This document shows, piece after piece, positions 19,386 through 29,964 of a DNA stretch of 64,000 nt. The stretch is from Sphaerimonospora sp050942215. GTDB taxonomy: Bacteria > Actinomycetota > Actinomycetes > Streptosporangiales > Streptosporangiaceae. The notes beneath the pieces are model-generated. The model had not been told where the DNA came from and did not search any database. It worked only from the letters and a program-made list of their open reading frames with translations. The DNA is taken from positions 6,014,001-6,078,000 of the forward strand of contig NZ_CP192056.1 in the NCBI RefSeq assembly GCF_050942215.1. Reading direction: 5' to 3'. Both the position numbers and the translations under genes were made by a program. Within the stretch, counting starts at the first letter, position 1, and the number at the start of each line of letters is the position of its first letter.

Positions 19386-19447
19386 CCATCAGGGCATTCG
19401 TCTCGCAGAGCGGTTACCGCGAACCAGCTCCCCTGTCCCGGTGGACG

Positions 19448-19512
19448 TCGTCGGTGCTCGGGTCGTCGGCGCTCGGTTTGTCGGCGCTCGGTTTGTCGGC
19501 GCTCGGGGGGTG
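19448..19512. repeat. 15-bp tandem repeat GTCGGCGCTCGGTTT
   Basis: Three adjacent units, with flanking partial units, just upstream of the SAM-IV riboswitch. They encode nothing recognisable and are recorded as a short direct repeat in the promoter region. Confidence 0.65.
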
Positions 19513-19555
19513 CGAGGGCTCATGGTGACGGGCCGGGCCGATGGGTTATAGTGCG

Positions 19556-19680
19556 AGCCAGGTCATGAGCGCCAGCGCCAAGCCCCGGCTCGCTGGCCGG
19601 CAACCCTCGCGTCCGCGGCGGGGTGCCCCGGGTGAGGACCGGGTCCGGCACGAGGTGTGCCGGGCAAGCGCGGGCTCCGC
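19556..19680 (+). ncRNA. SAM-IV riboswitch
   Basis: The sequence shows GGTCATGAGCGCCAGCG, CAAGCCCCGGCT, GCTGGCCGGCAACC, GGGGTGCCCCGGGTGA, GACCGGGTC and a closing GGCAAGCGCGGGC. This is the order and spacing of the actinobacterial SAM-IV S-adenosylmethionine riboswitch. It lies 50 bases before the TTG start of a class V aminotransferase, so that gene should be repressed when SAM is abundant. The boundaries are approximate. Confidence 0.92.
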
Positions 19681-19725
19681 CATACGACGCCATGGCCGGG
19701 TCCCCGACCCCAAGGAGGCCTGGCG

Positions 19726-21069
19726 TTGTCCGCTGTTCTCAGTATTCTCAACCCCGCCGCTCCCACCCCCGCCGCCGCCGATGTCGCGACCGCCCATGGT
19801 CCGGTCTCCTCCGGTTCCCGCCCGATCCCGGCGGTTCTCGGCGGCGACCTGCGGGTGCCGGTCAGGGGCGGCAGGCTCGTGCCGTACGCCAACCTGGACT
19901 ACGCGGCAAGCGCGCCCTGTCTGGAGCCGGTGAACGCGGCCGTCGCCGCCGCGCTCCCGGCCTATTCGAGCGTCCATCGCGGCGCGGGGTACGCCTCGCA
20001 GCTCACCACCGCCCGATATGAGCAGGCCAGGCATAGCGTGCGGGCCTTCGTCGGAGCCCGGGGGGACGACGCGCTGATCTTCACGCGCAACACGACCGAC
20101 GCGACGAACCTGCTGGCCCGCTGCCTGCCCGAGGGCGCCACGGTGGTGGTGTTCGACTCCGAGCACCACGCTTCGCTGCTGCCCTGGCCCCGTGCCGTAC
20201 GGCTCGCGCCGCCCGCGTTCCCGGGAGAGGCGGTGCGGGCGGCCGACGAGGCGCTCGCGTCGATCGAGGGCCCCGCGCTGCTGGTCGTCACCGCGGCCTC
20301 CAACGTCACCGGTGAGCTGTGGCCGATCGCGGGATTGGCGCACATCGCCCACCGGCACGGCGCCCGCATCGCGGTCGACGCCGCCCAACTCGTCCCGCAC
20401 CGGGCGCTCAATCTCACCGCACTCGGCCTCGACTACGTCGCGTTCTCCGGGCACAAGCTCTACGCGCCGTTCGGCGCCGGGGTGCTGATCGGCCGGCCCG
20501 ACTGGCTCACCCGGGCCGAGCCGTACCTGCGGGGCGGCGGCGCGGTGCGCACCGTCGGCGCCGGGTCCGATCCCGCCGGCTCCGCCGGTCATGCGGAATG
20601 GAGCGACGACCCCGAGGCCAGGCATGAGGCGGGCACCCCCAACGTGCTGGGCGCGATCGCACTCGCGGCCGCCTGCGACGCGCTGAGCGCCACCGGCTGG
20701 AGGCCGCTCATCCGGGAGGAGAAGCGGCTGCTCGCCCGCCTGCGCGCCGGTCTGGCCACGGTCGAGGGCGTACGGGAGCTGTCGCTGTGGGGGCCCGACC
20801 ACCCGCGTGTCGGCATCGTGTCGTTCACGGTGGCCGGTCACACCGCCAGAGATGTGGCCGAGACGCTGTCGGCCGAGCACGGCATCGGCGTCAGAGACGG
20901 CAAGTTCTGCGCCCACCCGTTCGTCCGGCACCTCCTCTCGGCATCGGACGACGCCGCCGAGGACGGTGGGTGCGCGGACGGCACGACCGGGGCGATCAGG
21001 GCGTCGATCGGCATCGGCTCCACCGAGGAGCACGTCGACCGCCTCATCGAGGCCCTGCGGCGCATCTGA
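19726..21069 (+). CDS. Aminotransferase class V-fold PLP enzyme (cysteine desulfurase/selenocysteine lyase-like)
   Basis: 447 residues. I chose TTG 19726 because AAGGAGG lies seven bases before it; the frame is open upstream into the riboswitch but that part is not coding. The PLP site is visible as AVDAAQLVPH (Asp and Gln contacting the cofactor) and VAFSGHKLYAPFGAGVLIG, with the Schiff-base lysine. VFDSEHHASLLPW provides the stacking His. A conserved Cys occurs in RDGKFCAHPFVRHLL. Control by a SAM-IV riboswitch points to sulfur amino acid metabolism, such as releasing or transferring sulfur from cysteine or a related thiol. The precise substrate is not known. Confidence 0.92.
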   Translation: MSAVLSILNPAAPTPAAADVATAHGPVSSGSRPIPAVLGGDLRVPVRGGRLVPYANLDYAASAPCLEPVNAAVAAALPAYSSVHRGAGYASQLTTARYEQARHSVRAFVGARGDDALIFTRNTTDATNLLARCLPEGATVVVFDSEHHASLLPWPRAVRLAPPAFPGEAVRAADEALASIEGPALLVVTAASNVTGELWPIAGLAHIAHRHGARIAVDAAQLVPHRALNLTALGLDYVAFSGHKLYAPFGAGVLIGRPDWLTRAEPYLRGGGAVRTVGAGSDPAGSAGHAEWSDDPEARHEAGTPNVLGAIALAAACDALSATGWRPLIREEKRLLARLRAGLATVEGVRELSLWGPDHPRVGIVSFTVAGHTARDVAETLSAEHGIGVRDGKFCAHPFVRHLLSASDDAAEDGGCADGTTGAIRASIGIGSTEEHVDRLIEALRRI

Positions 21070-21132
21070 CAGATCACACCGGGGGACGCCGTCAGGCGGT
21101 GGTTCGTCGTACGCCCCCGCTACGTTGGGGTG

Positions 21133-21810
21133 ATGCCGAAACGCCGCCGACATGCCTACGAGCAGCCCCGTGAGCTCGCCGCACTGCCGTACGCGGATCA
21201 CCTCGAGCCGTTCGACGGCAGACTGGCCCGGAGCGGCGACTACGACACGCTCCTGTTCGACGGGCAGGAGTTCGAGGACGAGGACGCCGGCGACGCGAGG
21301 TTCATCGAGTCGGCGTTCACGTCGGTGACGTTCGTCGGCGGCCGCTTCCCGCGTGCCCGCTTCACCGACGTGTGGCTGCACACCGCGCGCTGGGTGGGCG
21401 GCGACCTCACGGAGAGCACCTGGGCGGACGCCGAGATCATCACGAGCGCGGCGGCCGGTACGGCGATGCCCGGCGCGGAGCTGGACCGGGTGACCTTCCA
21501 CCGCTGCAAGCTCGACTCGGTCAGTTTCCGGGCCGCCGAGCTGCGGGAGGTGCTGTTCGTGGAGTGCACGCTGCGCTACGTGGACTTCGCCGGCGCCACG
21601 TTGACCGGCGTCTCGTTCCCGGGTTCAGGTCTGGAGCGGGTGCGGTTCGACAAGGCGAAGATGACCGACGTCGACCTGCGGGGCGCCACCTCCCTGGGCC
21701 TCCTCGACGGGTACGACGCGCTGCGCGGCGCGACCATCAGCGGCCTCCAGCTGATGGAGCTCGCCCCGATGTTCGCCCACATCCTCGGCGTCACCGTGGA
21801 AGACGACTGA
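21133..21810 (+). CDS. Pentapeptide repeat protein
   Basis: 225 residues. From residue 60 onward the sequence follows the A(D/N)LXX pattern: AFTSVTFVG, ARFTDVWL, AELDRVTFHRCKLDSVSF, AELREVLFVECTLRYVDF, ATLTGVSF, GLERVRFDKAKMTDVDL. These coil into a right-handed quadrilateral beta-helix. Some such proteins mimic DNA and protect gyrase, but most have no known role. Neither a membrane segment nor an enzyme domain is visible. ATG 21133 immediately follows an in-frame GTG that could serve instead. It follows the aminotransferase by about 60 bases and may share its transcript. Confidence 0.88.
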   Translation: MPKRRRHAYEQPRELAALPYADHLEPFDGRLARSGDYDTLLFDGQEFEDEDAGDARFIESAFTSVTFVGGRFPRARFTDVWLHTARWVGGDLTESTWADAEIITSAAAGTAMPGAELDRVTFHRCKLDSVSFRAAELREVLFVECTLRYVDFAGATLTGVSFPGSGLERVRFDKAKMTDVDLRGATSLGLLDGYDALRGATISGLQLMELAPMFAHILGVTVEDD

Positions 21811-21919
21811 GGGCCGCGGCGGTTCCAGAGCTCACCTCATCCCCGGGCTCATACGGCCCCGGTGAGGGCCTCCCCCGTGTCGGCTCCGCGCGTGGTCATA
21901 CGGTGGGTAACGTGATCGG

Positions 21920-22405
21920 ATGAGCAAGCCATATCTCGAGCCGCCGGAGTGGTTCGCCACCCTGCCCACGATTTACGCCTCGGCATGTCTGCTGCTCACC
22001 GACGTCCACGACCGCGTCCTGCTGGTGAAGCCCAACTACCGGCCGGGCTGGGCGATCCCCGGCGGCATCATCGAAGCGGGCGAGTCACCCCACGACGGCG
22101 CCCGCCGCGAGGTCCACGAGGAGCTCGGCCTCCGGGTCGAGCCGGGCGCGCTGCTCGTGCTCGACTGGGCGCCGCCGCTCGGCGACCGGCCGCGCTCGAT
22201 GGTCAACTTTCTGTTCGACGGCGGCACGATCGCCGATGGCACGTCGCTGCTGCTGCAGGAGGAGGAACTGGACGACGCGGGATTCTTCCCCTGGGAGCAG
22301 GCCACCGCCCTGCTGCCGGCCACCACGGCGCCGCGTCTGCCGGCCGCCCGCCGGGCCCGCAAGGACGGGCATGCCGTCTACCTGCCCGATGAAGCGACGC
22401 GGTGA
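21920..22405 (+). CDS. Nudix hydrolase
   Basis: 161 residues. The Nudix box runs from GGIIEAGESPHDGARRE to VHEELGL, fitting GX5EX7REUXEEXGU, so the Mg-binding glutamates are intact. It probably hydrolyses a nucleoside diphosphate linked to another moiety; the substrate cannot be told from sequence. There are no additional domains. It lies 80 bases before the orphan nuoD on the same strand. Confidence 0.92.
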   Translation: MSKPYLEPPEWFATLPTIYASACLLLTDVHDRVLLVKPNYRPGWAIPGGIIEAGESPHDGARREVHEELGLRVEPGALLVLDWAPPLGDRPRSMVNFLFDGGTIADGTSLLLQEEELDDAGFFPWEQATALLPATTAPRLPAARRARKDGHAVYLPDEATR

Positions 22406-22486
22406 CGCCTGGGCCGGCCCGGCCGCCATGCCGCGCACTTCGCCGCGACATTCGCGGTGCCGTACGGGCGTGGGAGCATGGACGGT

Positions 22487-23665
22487 ATGACCGAGGAGGG
22501 CACGCGGCGGGAGCGCGTGGTCGGCATCGGCTCGGGCGCTGCCGCCGTCCAGCCGAAGGAACTGGCCACCGAGGACATGGTCCTCAACATCGGCCCGCAG
22601 CACCCGTCCACACACGGGGTGCTGCGGCTGCGGCTCACACTCGACGGTGAGCGGATCGCCGCCGCCGAACCGATCGTCGGCTACATGCACCGGGGCGCGG
22701 AGAAGCTGTTCGAGGTACGCGACTACCGGCAGATCATCGTGCTCGCCAACCGGCACGACTGGCTGTCGGCCTTCGCCAACGAGCTGGGGGTCGTGCTGGC
22801 CGTCGAGCGCATGCTCGGGATGGAGGTCCCCCAGCGTGCTGTGTGGGCCCGGACGCTGCTGGCCGAGCTCAACCGGGTGCTCAACCACCTCATGTTCCTC
22901 GGCTCCTATCCCCTGGAGCTCGGCGCGATCACCCCGGTCTTCTACGCCTTCCGGGAGCGTGAGACGCTGCAGCACGTCATGGAGGAGATCTCCGGCGGCC
23001 GCATGCACTACATGTTCAACCGCGTGGGCGGGCTGAAGGAGGACCTTCCCCTCGGCTGGCTCGACCGGGCCGCCCAGGCCGTCGCCGACGTACGGCACCG
23101 CCTGCCCGACATCGAGGAACTGATCTCCGGTAACGAGATCTTCCTGGCCAGGACCAGGGGCATCGGTGTCCTCGACCGTGACACGATCATGCAGTACGGC
23201 GTGAGCGGCCCGATCGCCCGTGCCTCGGGGGTGGACTTCGACCTGCGGCGTGACGAGCCGTACCTCGCCTACGGCGAGCTGCCCGTCACGGTGGTGACCC
23301 GCTCGGCGGGCGACTGCAACGCCCGGTTCCAGGTGCTGCTCGACCAGGTCAAGGTGTCCCTGGACCTGGCCGACGCCTGCGTGGAACGGCTGCGGGAGCT
23401 GCCGCCGGGGCCGATCAACCAGCGGCTGCCGAAAGTGCTCAAGGTCCCCGAGGGCCACACCTACGCCTGGACCGAGAACCCGCTCGGCCTCAACGGCTAC
23501 TACCTGGTGTCCAGGGGCGAGAAGACTCCGTGGCGCCTGAAGCTGCGCAGCGCCTCGTACAACAACATCCAGGTGCTGCGGGAGATGCTGCCCGGTCACC
23601 TGGTCTCCGACATGGTGGCCATCCTCGGCTCGTTGTTCTTCGTCGTCGGAGACATCGACAAATAA
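22487..23665 (+). CDS. nuoD: NADH-quinone oxidoreductase subunit D (solitary paralogue)
   Basis: 392 residues from ATG 22487; GTGGGAG lies 10 bases upstream, and two earlier in-frame starts are less well placed. The complex I 49-kDa subunit motifs are present: MVLNIGPQHPSTHG near residue 31, YMHRGAEKLFE near 66, NRHDWLSAFANE, LNRVLNHLMFLG, and the C-terminal GHLVSDMVAILGSLFFVVGDID. No other nuo genes surround it, so it is the second, orphan NuoD often found in actinomycetes in addition to the one in the nuoA-N operon. It may work with a partial complex I or replace the operon copy. The arginine in HRGAEK is the position methylated in mitochondrial NDUFS2. Confidence 0.92.
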   Translation: MTEEGTRRERVVGIGSGAAAVQPKELATEDMVLNIGPQHPSTHGVLRLRLTLDGERIAAAEPIVGYMHRGAEKLFEVRDYRQIIVLANRHDWLSAFANELGVVLAVERMLGMEVPQRAVWARTLLAELNRVLNHLMFLGSYPLELGAITPVFYAFRERETLQHVMEEISGGRMHYMFNRVGGLKEDLPLGWLDRAAQAVADVRHRLPDIEELISGNEIFLARTRGIGVLDRDTIMQYGVSGPIARASGVDFDLRRDEPYLAYGELPVTVVTRSAGDCNARFQVLLDQVKVSLDLADACVERLRELPPGPINQRLPKVLKVPEGHTYAWTENPLGLNGYYLVSRGEKTPWRLKLRSASYNNIQVLREMLPGHLVSDMVAILGSLFFVVGDIDK

Positions 23666-23729
23666 CCCGGAGGCGCATCGTCCGGGTCTCGTCACTACTC
23701 CGAGGCTCGTCCGGTCCCGTCCGGGCTCG

Positions 23730-24179
23730 TCACTCCTCGCCTTCCGGCTTGCCGGGGACGCGGCAGCAGTACTCCAGGAACAGCGCCGCGCAGATCAGGA
23801 TCACGCATGACAGGAATGATCCGCCCGCGATCAGCGCGTCCTGGCGGGGCTTGGGCAGCTCGAGCATGTCGATCACACGGCACGCGAATCCGGCGAACAC
23901 CCCCGCGAACACCGCCCCCGTGTGCGCCGTCGCCTTGGCCAGCGCCGCCAGCCGGGCGACGACCAGCGGCTCGACGGGCTTGGTGTCCGGCCTGCGCAGG
24001 ATCCTCGCACGTGTCAGCCAGCCGGTGTACGCCTCGCCGAGCGCGAGCAGCAACGTGGTGGGGATGGCCGTCCACGGGAGGGTGGGCAGCACCGCGTAGG
24101 TCTGCTGCAGCACTCCCCAGGTGACGAGCCCGAACACCACCACCAGGCCGACCAGGACGCCGGGGTTGCTCGGTTTCAC
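23730..24179 (-). CDS. DUF3180 family membrane protein
   Basis: 149 residues from GTG 24179 (KPSNPGVLVGLVVVFGLVTWG), with CGGAGC upstream; a further 55 open codons upstream look non-coding. Four hydrophobic segments lie at about 6-25, 33-52, 88-108 and 121-142. DUF3180 proteins are conserved in actinobacteria beside folate biosynthesis genes, as here directly downstream of folK. Their function is unknown; a membrane role linked to the fol/ftsH cluster is suggested only by position. Confidence 0.88.
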   Translation of the reverse strand: MKPSNPGVLVGLVVVFGLVTWGVLQQTYAVLPTLPWTAIPTTLLLALGEAYTGWLTRARILRRPDTKPVEPLVVARLAALAKATAHTGAVFAGVFAGFACRVIDMLELPKPRQDALIAGGSFLSCVILICAALFLEYCCRVPGKPEGEE

Positions 24180-24220
24180 GCACGCTCCGTTCCGATGGGG
24201 CTGACGGGGATCCTTCCGTT

Positions 24221-24721
24221 CTAGTCGGGAGGCACCAGCGAGAGATCGGGCCGTGGCCGTACCCCGCTCTGGTCCAGATCGGCCAGCAGGGCCGCGATCG
24301 GGCCGTGACCGGGAAGCACCGCGTCCGGATCGATCTGAGCCCACGGAACCAGCACGAACGCCCGCTCATGCGCCCTCGGGTGGGGCAGGGTCAGTTCCGG
24401 GTCGTCCGAGACCATGCCGCCCATCGCGATCAGGTCGACGTCCAGCGTGCGTGGCCCCCACCGCTCCTCACGCCTGCGCCCGAACGCGGCCTCGACGCCC
24501 TGGGCCCGCTCCAGCAGCGCACGCGGATCCTGCATGCCCTCGGCGATCACGACGGCGTTGAGGTAGGGCCCCTGCTCGGGACCGCCCACGGGATCGGTCT
24601 CGTACACGGGGGACACCGCCACGAACGTCAGCCCCGGAGCGTCGAACAGCACATCGAGCGCGCCCTGGAGATAGTCGATCCGGCGGCCCAGATTGCTTCC
24701 GAGCGAGAGCACCACCCTCAT
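24221..24721 (-). CDS. folK: 2-amino-4-hydroxy-6-hydroxymethyldihydropteridine pyrophosphokinase
   Basis: 166 residues. HPPK transfers pyrophosphate from ATP to the pterin in folate synthesis. Motifs: SLGSNLGRRIDYLQGAL at the start, VSPVYETDPVGGPEQGPYLN, RWGPRTLDVDLIAMGG (the metal-binding DxD) and LTLPHPRAHERAFVLVPW. Its ATG overlaps the folB stop (ATGA), indicating translational coupling. The length is normal. Confidence 0.97.
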   Translation of the reverse strand: MRVVLSLGSNLGRRIDYLQGALDVLFDAPGLTFVAVSPVYETDPVGGPEQGPYLNAVVIAEGMQDPRALLERAQGVEAAFGRRREERWGPRTLDVDLIAMGGMVSDDPELTLPHPRAHERAFVLVPWAQIDPDAVLPGHGPIAALLADLDQSGVRPRPDLSLVPPD

Positions 24722-25083
24722 GCGCGGCTCCTTCTGATGGTCACCACCACGTCGTCGAACGGCAGCGGGATCGGCGCCGCCGGCTTGTGCACACTCACCT
24801 CCGCCGCCTCGACCACGTCATGCGCCAGGCAGGCCGACGCGAGGCGGTCGGCGAGGGTCTCGATGAGGTCGACGGGATCACCGGCCACGATCTCGGCGAG
24901 TCGTACGGCGAGGGCGCCGTAATCGACCGTCCTGCTCAGATCGTCATGCGCGGCGGCGGGCGCCGTGTCCAGGAAGAGCGTCACGTCGACGACGAACTCC
25001 TGGCCGAGCTCGCGCTCGGCGGGCAGGCAGCCGTGCCTGCCGCGCACCCGTAACCCGGCGAGCCGGATGGTGTCACCGCTCAT
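24718..25083 (-). CDS. folB: Dihydroneopterin aldolase
   Basis: 121 residues from ATG 25083, preceded by GGAGGG. It splits dihydroneopterin to glycolaldehyde and the hydroxymethyl pterin used by FolK. Motifs: LRVRGRHGCLPAERELGQEF, with the substrate-contacting region, SRTVDYGALAVRLAEIV, LIETLADRLASACL, and the lysine-containing EVSVHKPAAPIP near the C-terminus. It overlaps folK downstream by 4 bases and the NTF2-like gene upstream by 11 bases, forming a tight folP-NTF2-folB-folK unit. Confidence 0.97.
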   Translation of the reverse strand: MSGDTIRLAGLRVRGRHGCLPAERELGQEFVVDVTLFLDTAPAAAHDDLSRTVDYGALAVRLAEIVAGDPVDLIETLADRLASACLAHDVVEAAEVSVHKPAAPIPLPFDDVVVTIRRSRA

Positions 25084-25531
25084 GACCGTCCCCCTCCGCC
25101 TCCTCCTCCTCCGCCTGGAGGATGGGGGACCCGTGGTGCATCCAGAGCCGCCAGCCCGAGCCGGTCCTGATGAAGGTGTTGCTGGCGACGACGAGGCCCG
25201 CCGCGAAGCCCATCTCGTCGGTCCCCGCCGGGACCAGGACGTCCTCGGTGCAGGTGACGACCGCGACGTCACCGCTCAGCATGGTGCGCACGTCGGTCAG
25301 CACGAACTGGATGTACGTCGTGTTGGCCATGAACAGCGCCCACGACCGGAGCACCGCCGTCCGCCCGCTCAGCATGGCCCAGCCGGGATGCACGCACAGC
25401 GCGACCCGGTCTTCGGTGTCCTCGATCCAGATCTCGGACATCTTGTCGAGGTCGCCGCTCTCGAACGCGTGGTAGAACGCCTCGTTGAGCGCCTCGAGCT
25501 CCTCGATCTCCGTCATTCCCGGCATCGCCAT
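25073..25531 (-). CDS. NTF2/SnoaL-like cone-fold protein in the fol operon
   Basis: 152 residues. The pattern LEALNEAFYHAFESGDLDKM, then SEIWIEDTEDRVALCVHPGW, and GSGWRLWMHHGSP at the end matches the nuclear transport factor 2 / SnoaL-like superfamily. Homologues with this CVHPGW...LRSW pattern are common in actinobacterial fol operons. No catalytic residues can be assigned, and whether it has a folate role is unknown. It overlaps both folP and folB. ATG 25531 or the in-frame ATG two codons later (better spacing from GAGGG) is the start. Confidence 0.85.
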   Translation of the reverse strand: MAMPGMTEIEELEALNEAFYHAFESGDLDKMSEIWIEDTEDRVALCVHPGWAMLSGRTAVLRSWALFMANTTYIQFVLTDVRTMLSGDVAVVTCTEDVLVPAGTDEMGFAAGLVVASNTFIRTGSGWRLWMHHGSPILQAEEEEAEGDGHER

Positions 25532-26424
25532 CCCTCATCAGCCCGGCTCCGACCAGCGCCCGCGCCGGCACCTTCTCTTTCGGCCGCCCGCCACGCCGCG
25601 GCGACGCGTACGGCGTCCGCGTTGGGGCCGACCTTGTGCACCCGCACACACCAGGCGCCGGCTCGCGCGGCGAGCGCGGTGACGGCGAGAGTGGCGTCGT
25701 CGCTGCGGCCGAACGGCCGCGGGGTGCCGTCCGCTTCCGCGAGCAGACGGCCGAGAAACCGCTTGCGCGACGCACCGATGATCAGTGGACGGCCGAGCCG
25801 GTTGAGCGTGCCGATGCCGGCCAGCACGGCCCAGTTGTGCTCCGCCTGTTTGGAGAACCCGAGACCGGGATCGAGAATGATCTGCTCCTTACGCACGCCT
25901 TCGGCGAGCACGGAATCGACCCGCTTGCGTAGTTCTTCGGCGACCTCGGTCACCACGTCGTGGTAGAGGGCGCGGCTGTCCATGTCGCGGCTGTGGCCGC
26001 GCCAGTGCATCACCACGTACGGCACGCCGGTGGCCGCCACCACCCGGGGCATCTCGGGGTCGGCCAGACCGCCGCTCACGTCGTTGACGAGCCGGGCCCC
26101 GGCCGCGACCGCCACCTCGGCCACCTCGGCGCGCATGGTGTCCACGCTGACCGTCACGCCCTCCCCGGACAGTGCCCGGATCACCGGCTCGACCCGGCGC
26201 AACTCCTCGTCGAGCGAGACCCTGGCGGCGCCCGGCCGGGTGGACTCGCCCCCGACGTCCACGATGTCGGCGCCCTCGGCCACCAGATCGAGGCCGTGCC
26301 GGATCGCGATATCGGGATCGAACCACCGGCCTCCGTCGGAGAAGGAGTCGGGGGTGACGTTGACGACACCCATGACCAGGCAGCGCCCGGGATCGGGCAT
26401 CCCGGGCACGCTCCATGCGGTCAT
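25513..26424 (-). CDS. folP: Dihydropteroate synthase
   Basis: 303 residues. It joins p-aminobenzoate to the pterin pyrophosphate and is the sulfonamide target. Motifs: MGVVNVTPDSFSDGGRW, DIVDVGGESTRPGA, VNDVSGGLADPEM, IILDPGLGFSKQAEHNW, PLIIGASRKRFLG, and the C-terminal CVRVHKVGPNADAVRV. The TIM-barrel pterin- and pABA-binding loops are all intact. The C-terminal 25 residues, rich in Gly/Ala/Arg, are low complexity. First gene of the folP-NTF2-folB-folK unit, about 100 bases after folE. Confidence 0.97.
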   Translation of the reverse strand: MTAWSVPGMPDPGRCLVMGVVNVTPDSFSDGGRWFDPDIAIRHGLDLVAEGADIVDVGGESTRPGAARVSLDEELRRVEPVIRALSGEGVTVSVDTMRAEVAEVAVAAGARLVNDVSGGLADPEMPRVVAATGVPYVVMHWRGHSRDMDSRALYHDVVTEVAEELRKRVDSVLAEGVRKEQIILDPGLGFSKQAEHNWAVLAGIGTLNRLGRPLIIGASRKRFLGRLLAEADGTPRPFGRSDDATLAVTALAARAGAWCVRVHKVGPNADAVRVAAAWRAAEREGAGAGAGRSRADEGWRCRE

Positions 26425-26523
26425 GAAGTCCAGCCTAGATGCTCTGGGGTCACGATCGGTCCCATGGGGTACGCCTGTGGACGGACAGGGGCCCGCGAGA
26501 ATCGGAAGCGGGCCGACGAGAGA

Positions 26524-27108
26524 TCAACCGCGCAGGATGAGCGACATGGCCTCGGCCCGGGTCGCCTCACACGTGCGGAAGTCGCCGCGGACCGCCGACG
26601 TGATCGTTTTGGCGCCCGGCTTGCGGACCCCGCGCATCGTCATGCACATGTGCTCGGCTTCGATCACCACGATCACCCCGCGCGGCTCGAGCACGGCCAT
26701 CAGGCCATCCGCTATCTGCGAGGTCATCCGCTCCTGCACCTGTGGCCGGCGGGCATAGACGTCGACCAGCCTGGCCAGCTTGGACAGGCCGGTGATCTGC
26801 CCCTTCTGGTTCGGCGTGTAGCCGATGTGCGCGACACCGTGGAACGGCAGGAGGTGGTGCTCGCAGGTGGACATCACCTCGATGTCCTTCACGAGCACCA
26901 TCTCGTCGTGATCGGCGTCGAACATCGTGGTCAGCGCGTCCTCCGGACGCTGGCCGAGACCGGCGAACTGCTCGGCGTACGCGCGGGCGACGCGGGCGGG
27001 CGTGTCGCGGAGCCCGTCACGATCCGGGTCTTCCCCGATGGCCAGCAGGATCTCGCGGACGGCCTTCTCGATCCGGTTGTGATCGAAGCCGGGGAAGGGG
27101 GGAACCAT
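26524..27108 (-). CDS. folE: GTP cyclohydrolase I
   Basis: 194 residues, the first committed enzyme of pterin/folate synthesis. Zinc ligands are visible as the Cys and His in STCEHHLLPFHG and the later Cys in EHMCMTMRGV. KDIEVMSTCEHH, GYTPNQKGQITGLSKLAR and QVQERMTSQIAD are typical. The start ATG 27108 lies 2 bases downstream of the ftsH stop, so the two genes are almost certainly co-transcribed and coupled. Confidence 0.97.
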   Translation of the reverse strand: MVPPFPGFDHNRIEKAVREILLAIGEDPDRDGLRDTPARVARAYAEQFAGLGQRPEDALTTMFDADHDEMVLVKDIEVMSTCEHHLLPFHGVAHIGYTPNQKGQITGLSKLARLVDVYARRPQVQERMTSQIADGLMAVLEPRGVIVVIEAEHMCMTMRGVRKPGAKTITSAVRGDFRTCEATRAEAMSLILRG

Positions 27109-27110
27109 CG

Positions 27111-29126
<2,016 letters not shown>

Positions 29127-29394
29127 CCGTTGCGGAACCCCGGGGGGCCCGTTCCTTCCTGACCGAGGCCTGGCCCCGGGAGGTCCCGGGGTCGCGGCAT
29201 CCCTTACCGCTCCTACTGACTACCGGAGGTTACCTTCGGCACCCTACGGATATCCGAAGGTACACCCGCACGCCGCTCGGGGTAACCGCCCGCGCGGCGT
29301 CCGGCTTCGCCATTCCAACGTACGTCAGGCATTCCCGTGTTCCCCGACCAGGGAGCCAATGACACCCCATTGGGAAGGGGGATTCGCTCAGGGC

Positions 29395-29952
29395 TTACTC
29401 GCCTCCATAGACATGTGGTGCGAGAGTGCCGATGAACGGCAGGTTACGGTACCGCTCGGAGTAGTCGAGCCCATAGCCGATGACGAACTCGTTGGGGATG
29501 TCGAACCCCACATAACGCACGTCGATCGGCACCTTCACGGCGTCCGGCTTGCGCAGAAGGGCGCAGATCTCCACAGAGGCGGGATCACGTGACTTCAGAT
29601 TGTTCATGAGCCACGACAGCGTGAGGCCGGAGTCGATGATGTCCTCGACCACGAGCACGTGGCGGCCCGCGATGTCGGTGTCGAGATCCTTGAGCACACG
29701 TACGACCCCGGACGACCTGGTGCCGGCGCCGTAGGACGAAACGGCCATCCAGTCCATCCGTACCGGGATGTGCAGCGCTCGCGCGAGGTCCGCCATGACC
29801 ATGACGGCGCCCTTGAGCACGCCGACGATCAGGAGGTCCTGCCCTGCGTAGTCGGCGTCGATCTGGCCGGCGAGCTCTTTGATCTTGGCTTGGAGTTCCG
29901 CTTCCGAGATGAGGACGCTGGAGAGGTCCTTACCCATGTCGGCTGCATCCAC
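29395..29952 (-). CDS. hpt: Hypoxanthine phosphoribosyltransferase
   Basis: 185 residues, salvaging hypoxanthine/guanine with PRPP. The PRPP-binding motif is HVLVVEDIIDSGLTLSWL. The upstream LLIVGVLKGAVMVMADLA and SSYGAGTRSSGVV, and the C-terminal VGFDIPNEFVIGYGLDY, complete the family pattern. ATG 29952 matches the start of Streptomyces homologues; an internal ATG five codons later is also possible. It lies 12 bases after tilS, in the common tilS-hpt-ftsH order. Confidence 0.97.
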   Translation of the reverse strand: MDAADMGKDLSSVLISEAELQAKIKELAGQIDADYAGQDLLIVGVLKGAVMVMADLARALHIPVRMDWMAVSSYGAGTRSSGVVRVLKDLDTDIAGRHVLVVEDIIDSGLTLSWLMNNLKSRDPASVEICALLRKPDAVKVPIDVRYVGFDIPNEFVIGYGLDYSERYRNLPFIGTLAPHVYGGE

Positions 29953-29964
29953 CTGGGGGTTTCC

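Noticed and set aside
29127..29394. Possible RNA element between hpt and ftsH
   Set aside because: GC-rich partial inverted repeats near 29160-29195 do not form a recognisable riboswitch or a terminator with a U-run; probably only the ftsH promoter region.
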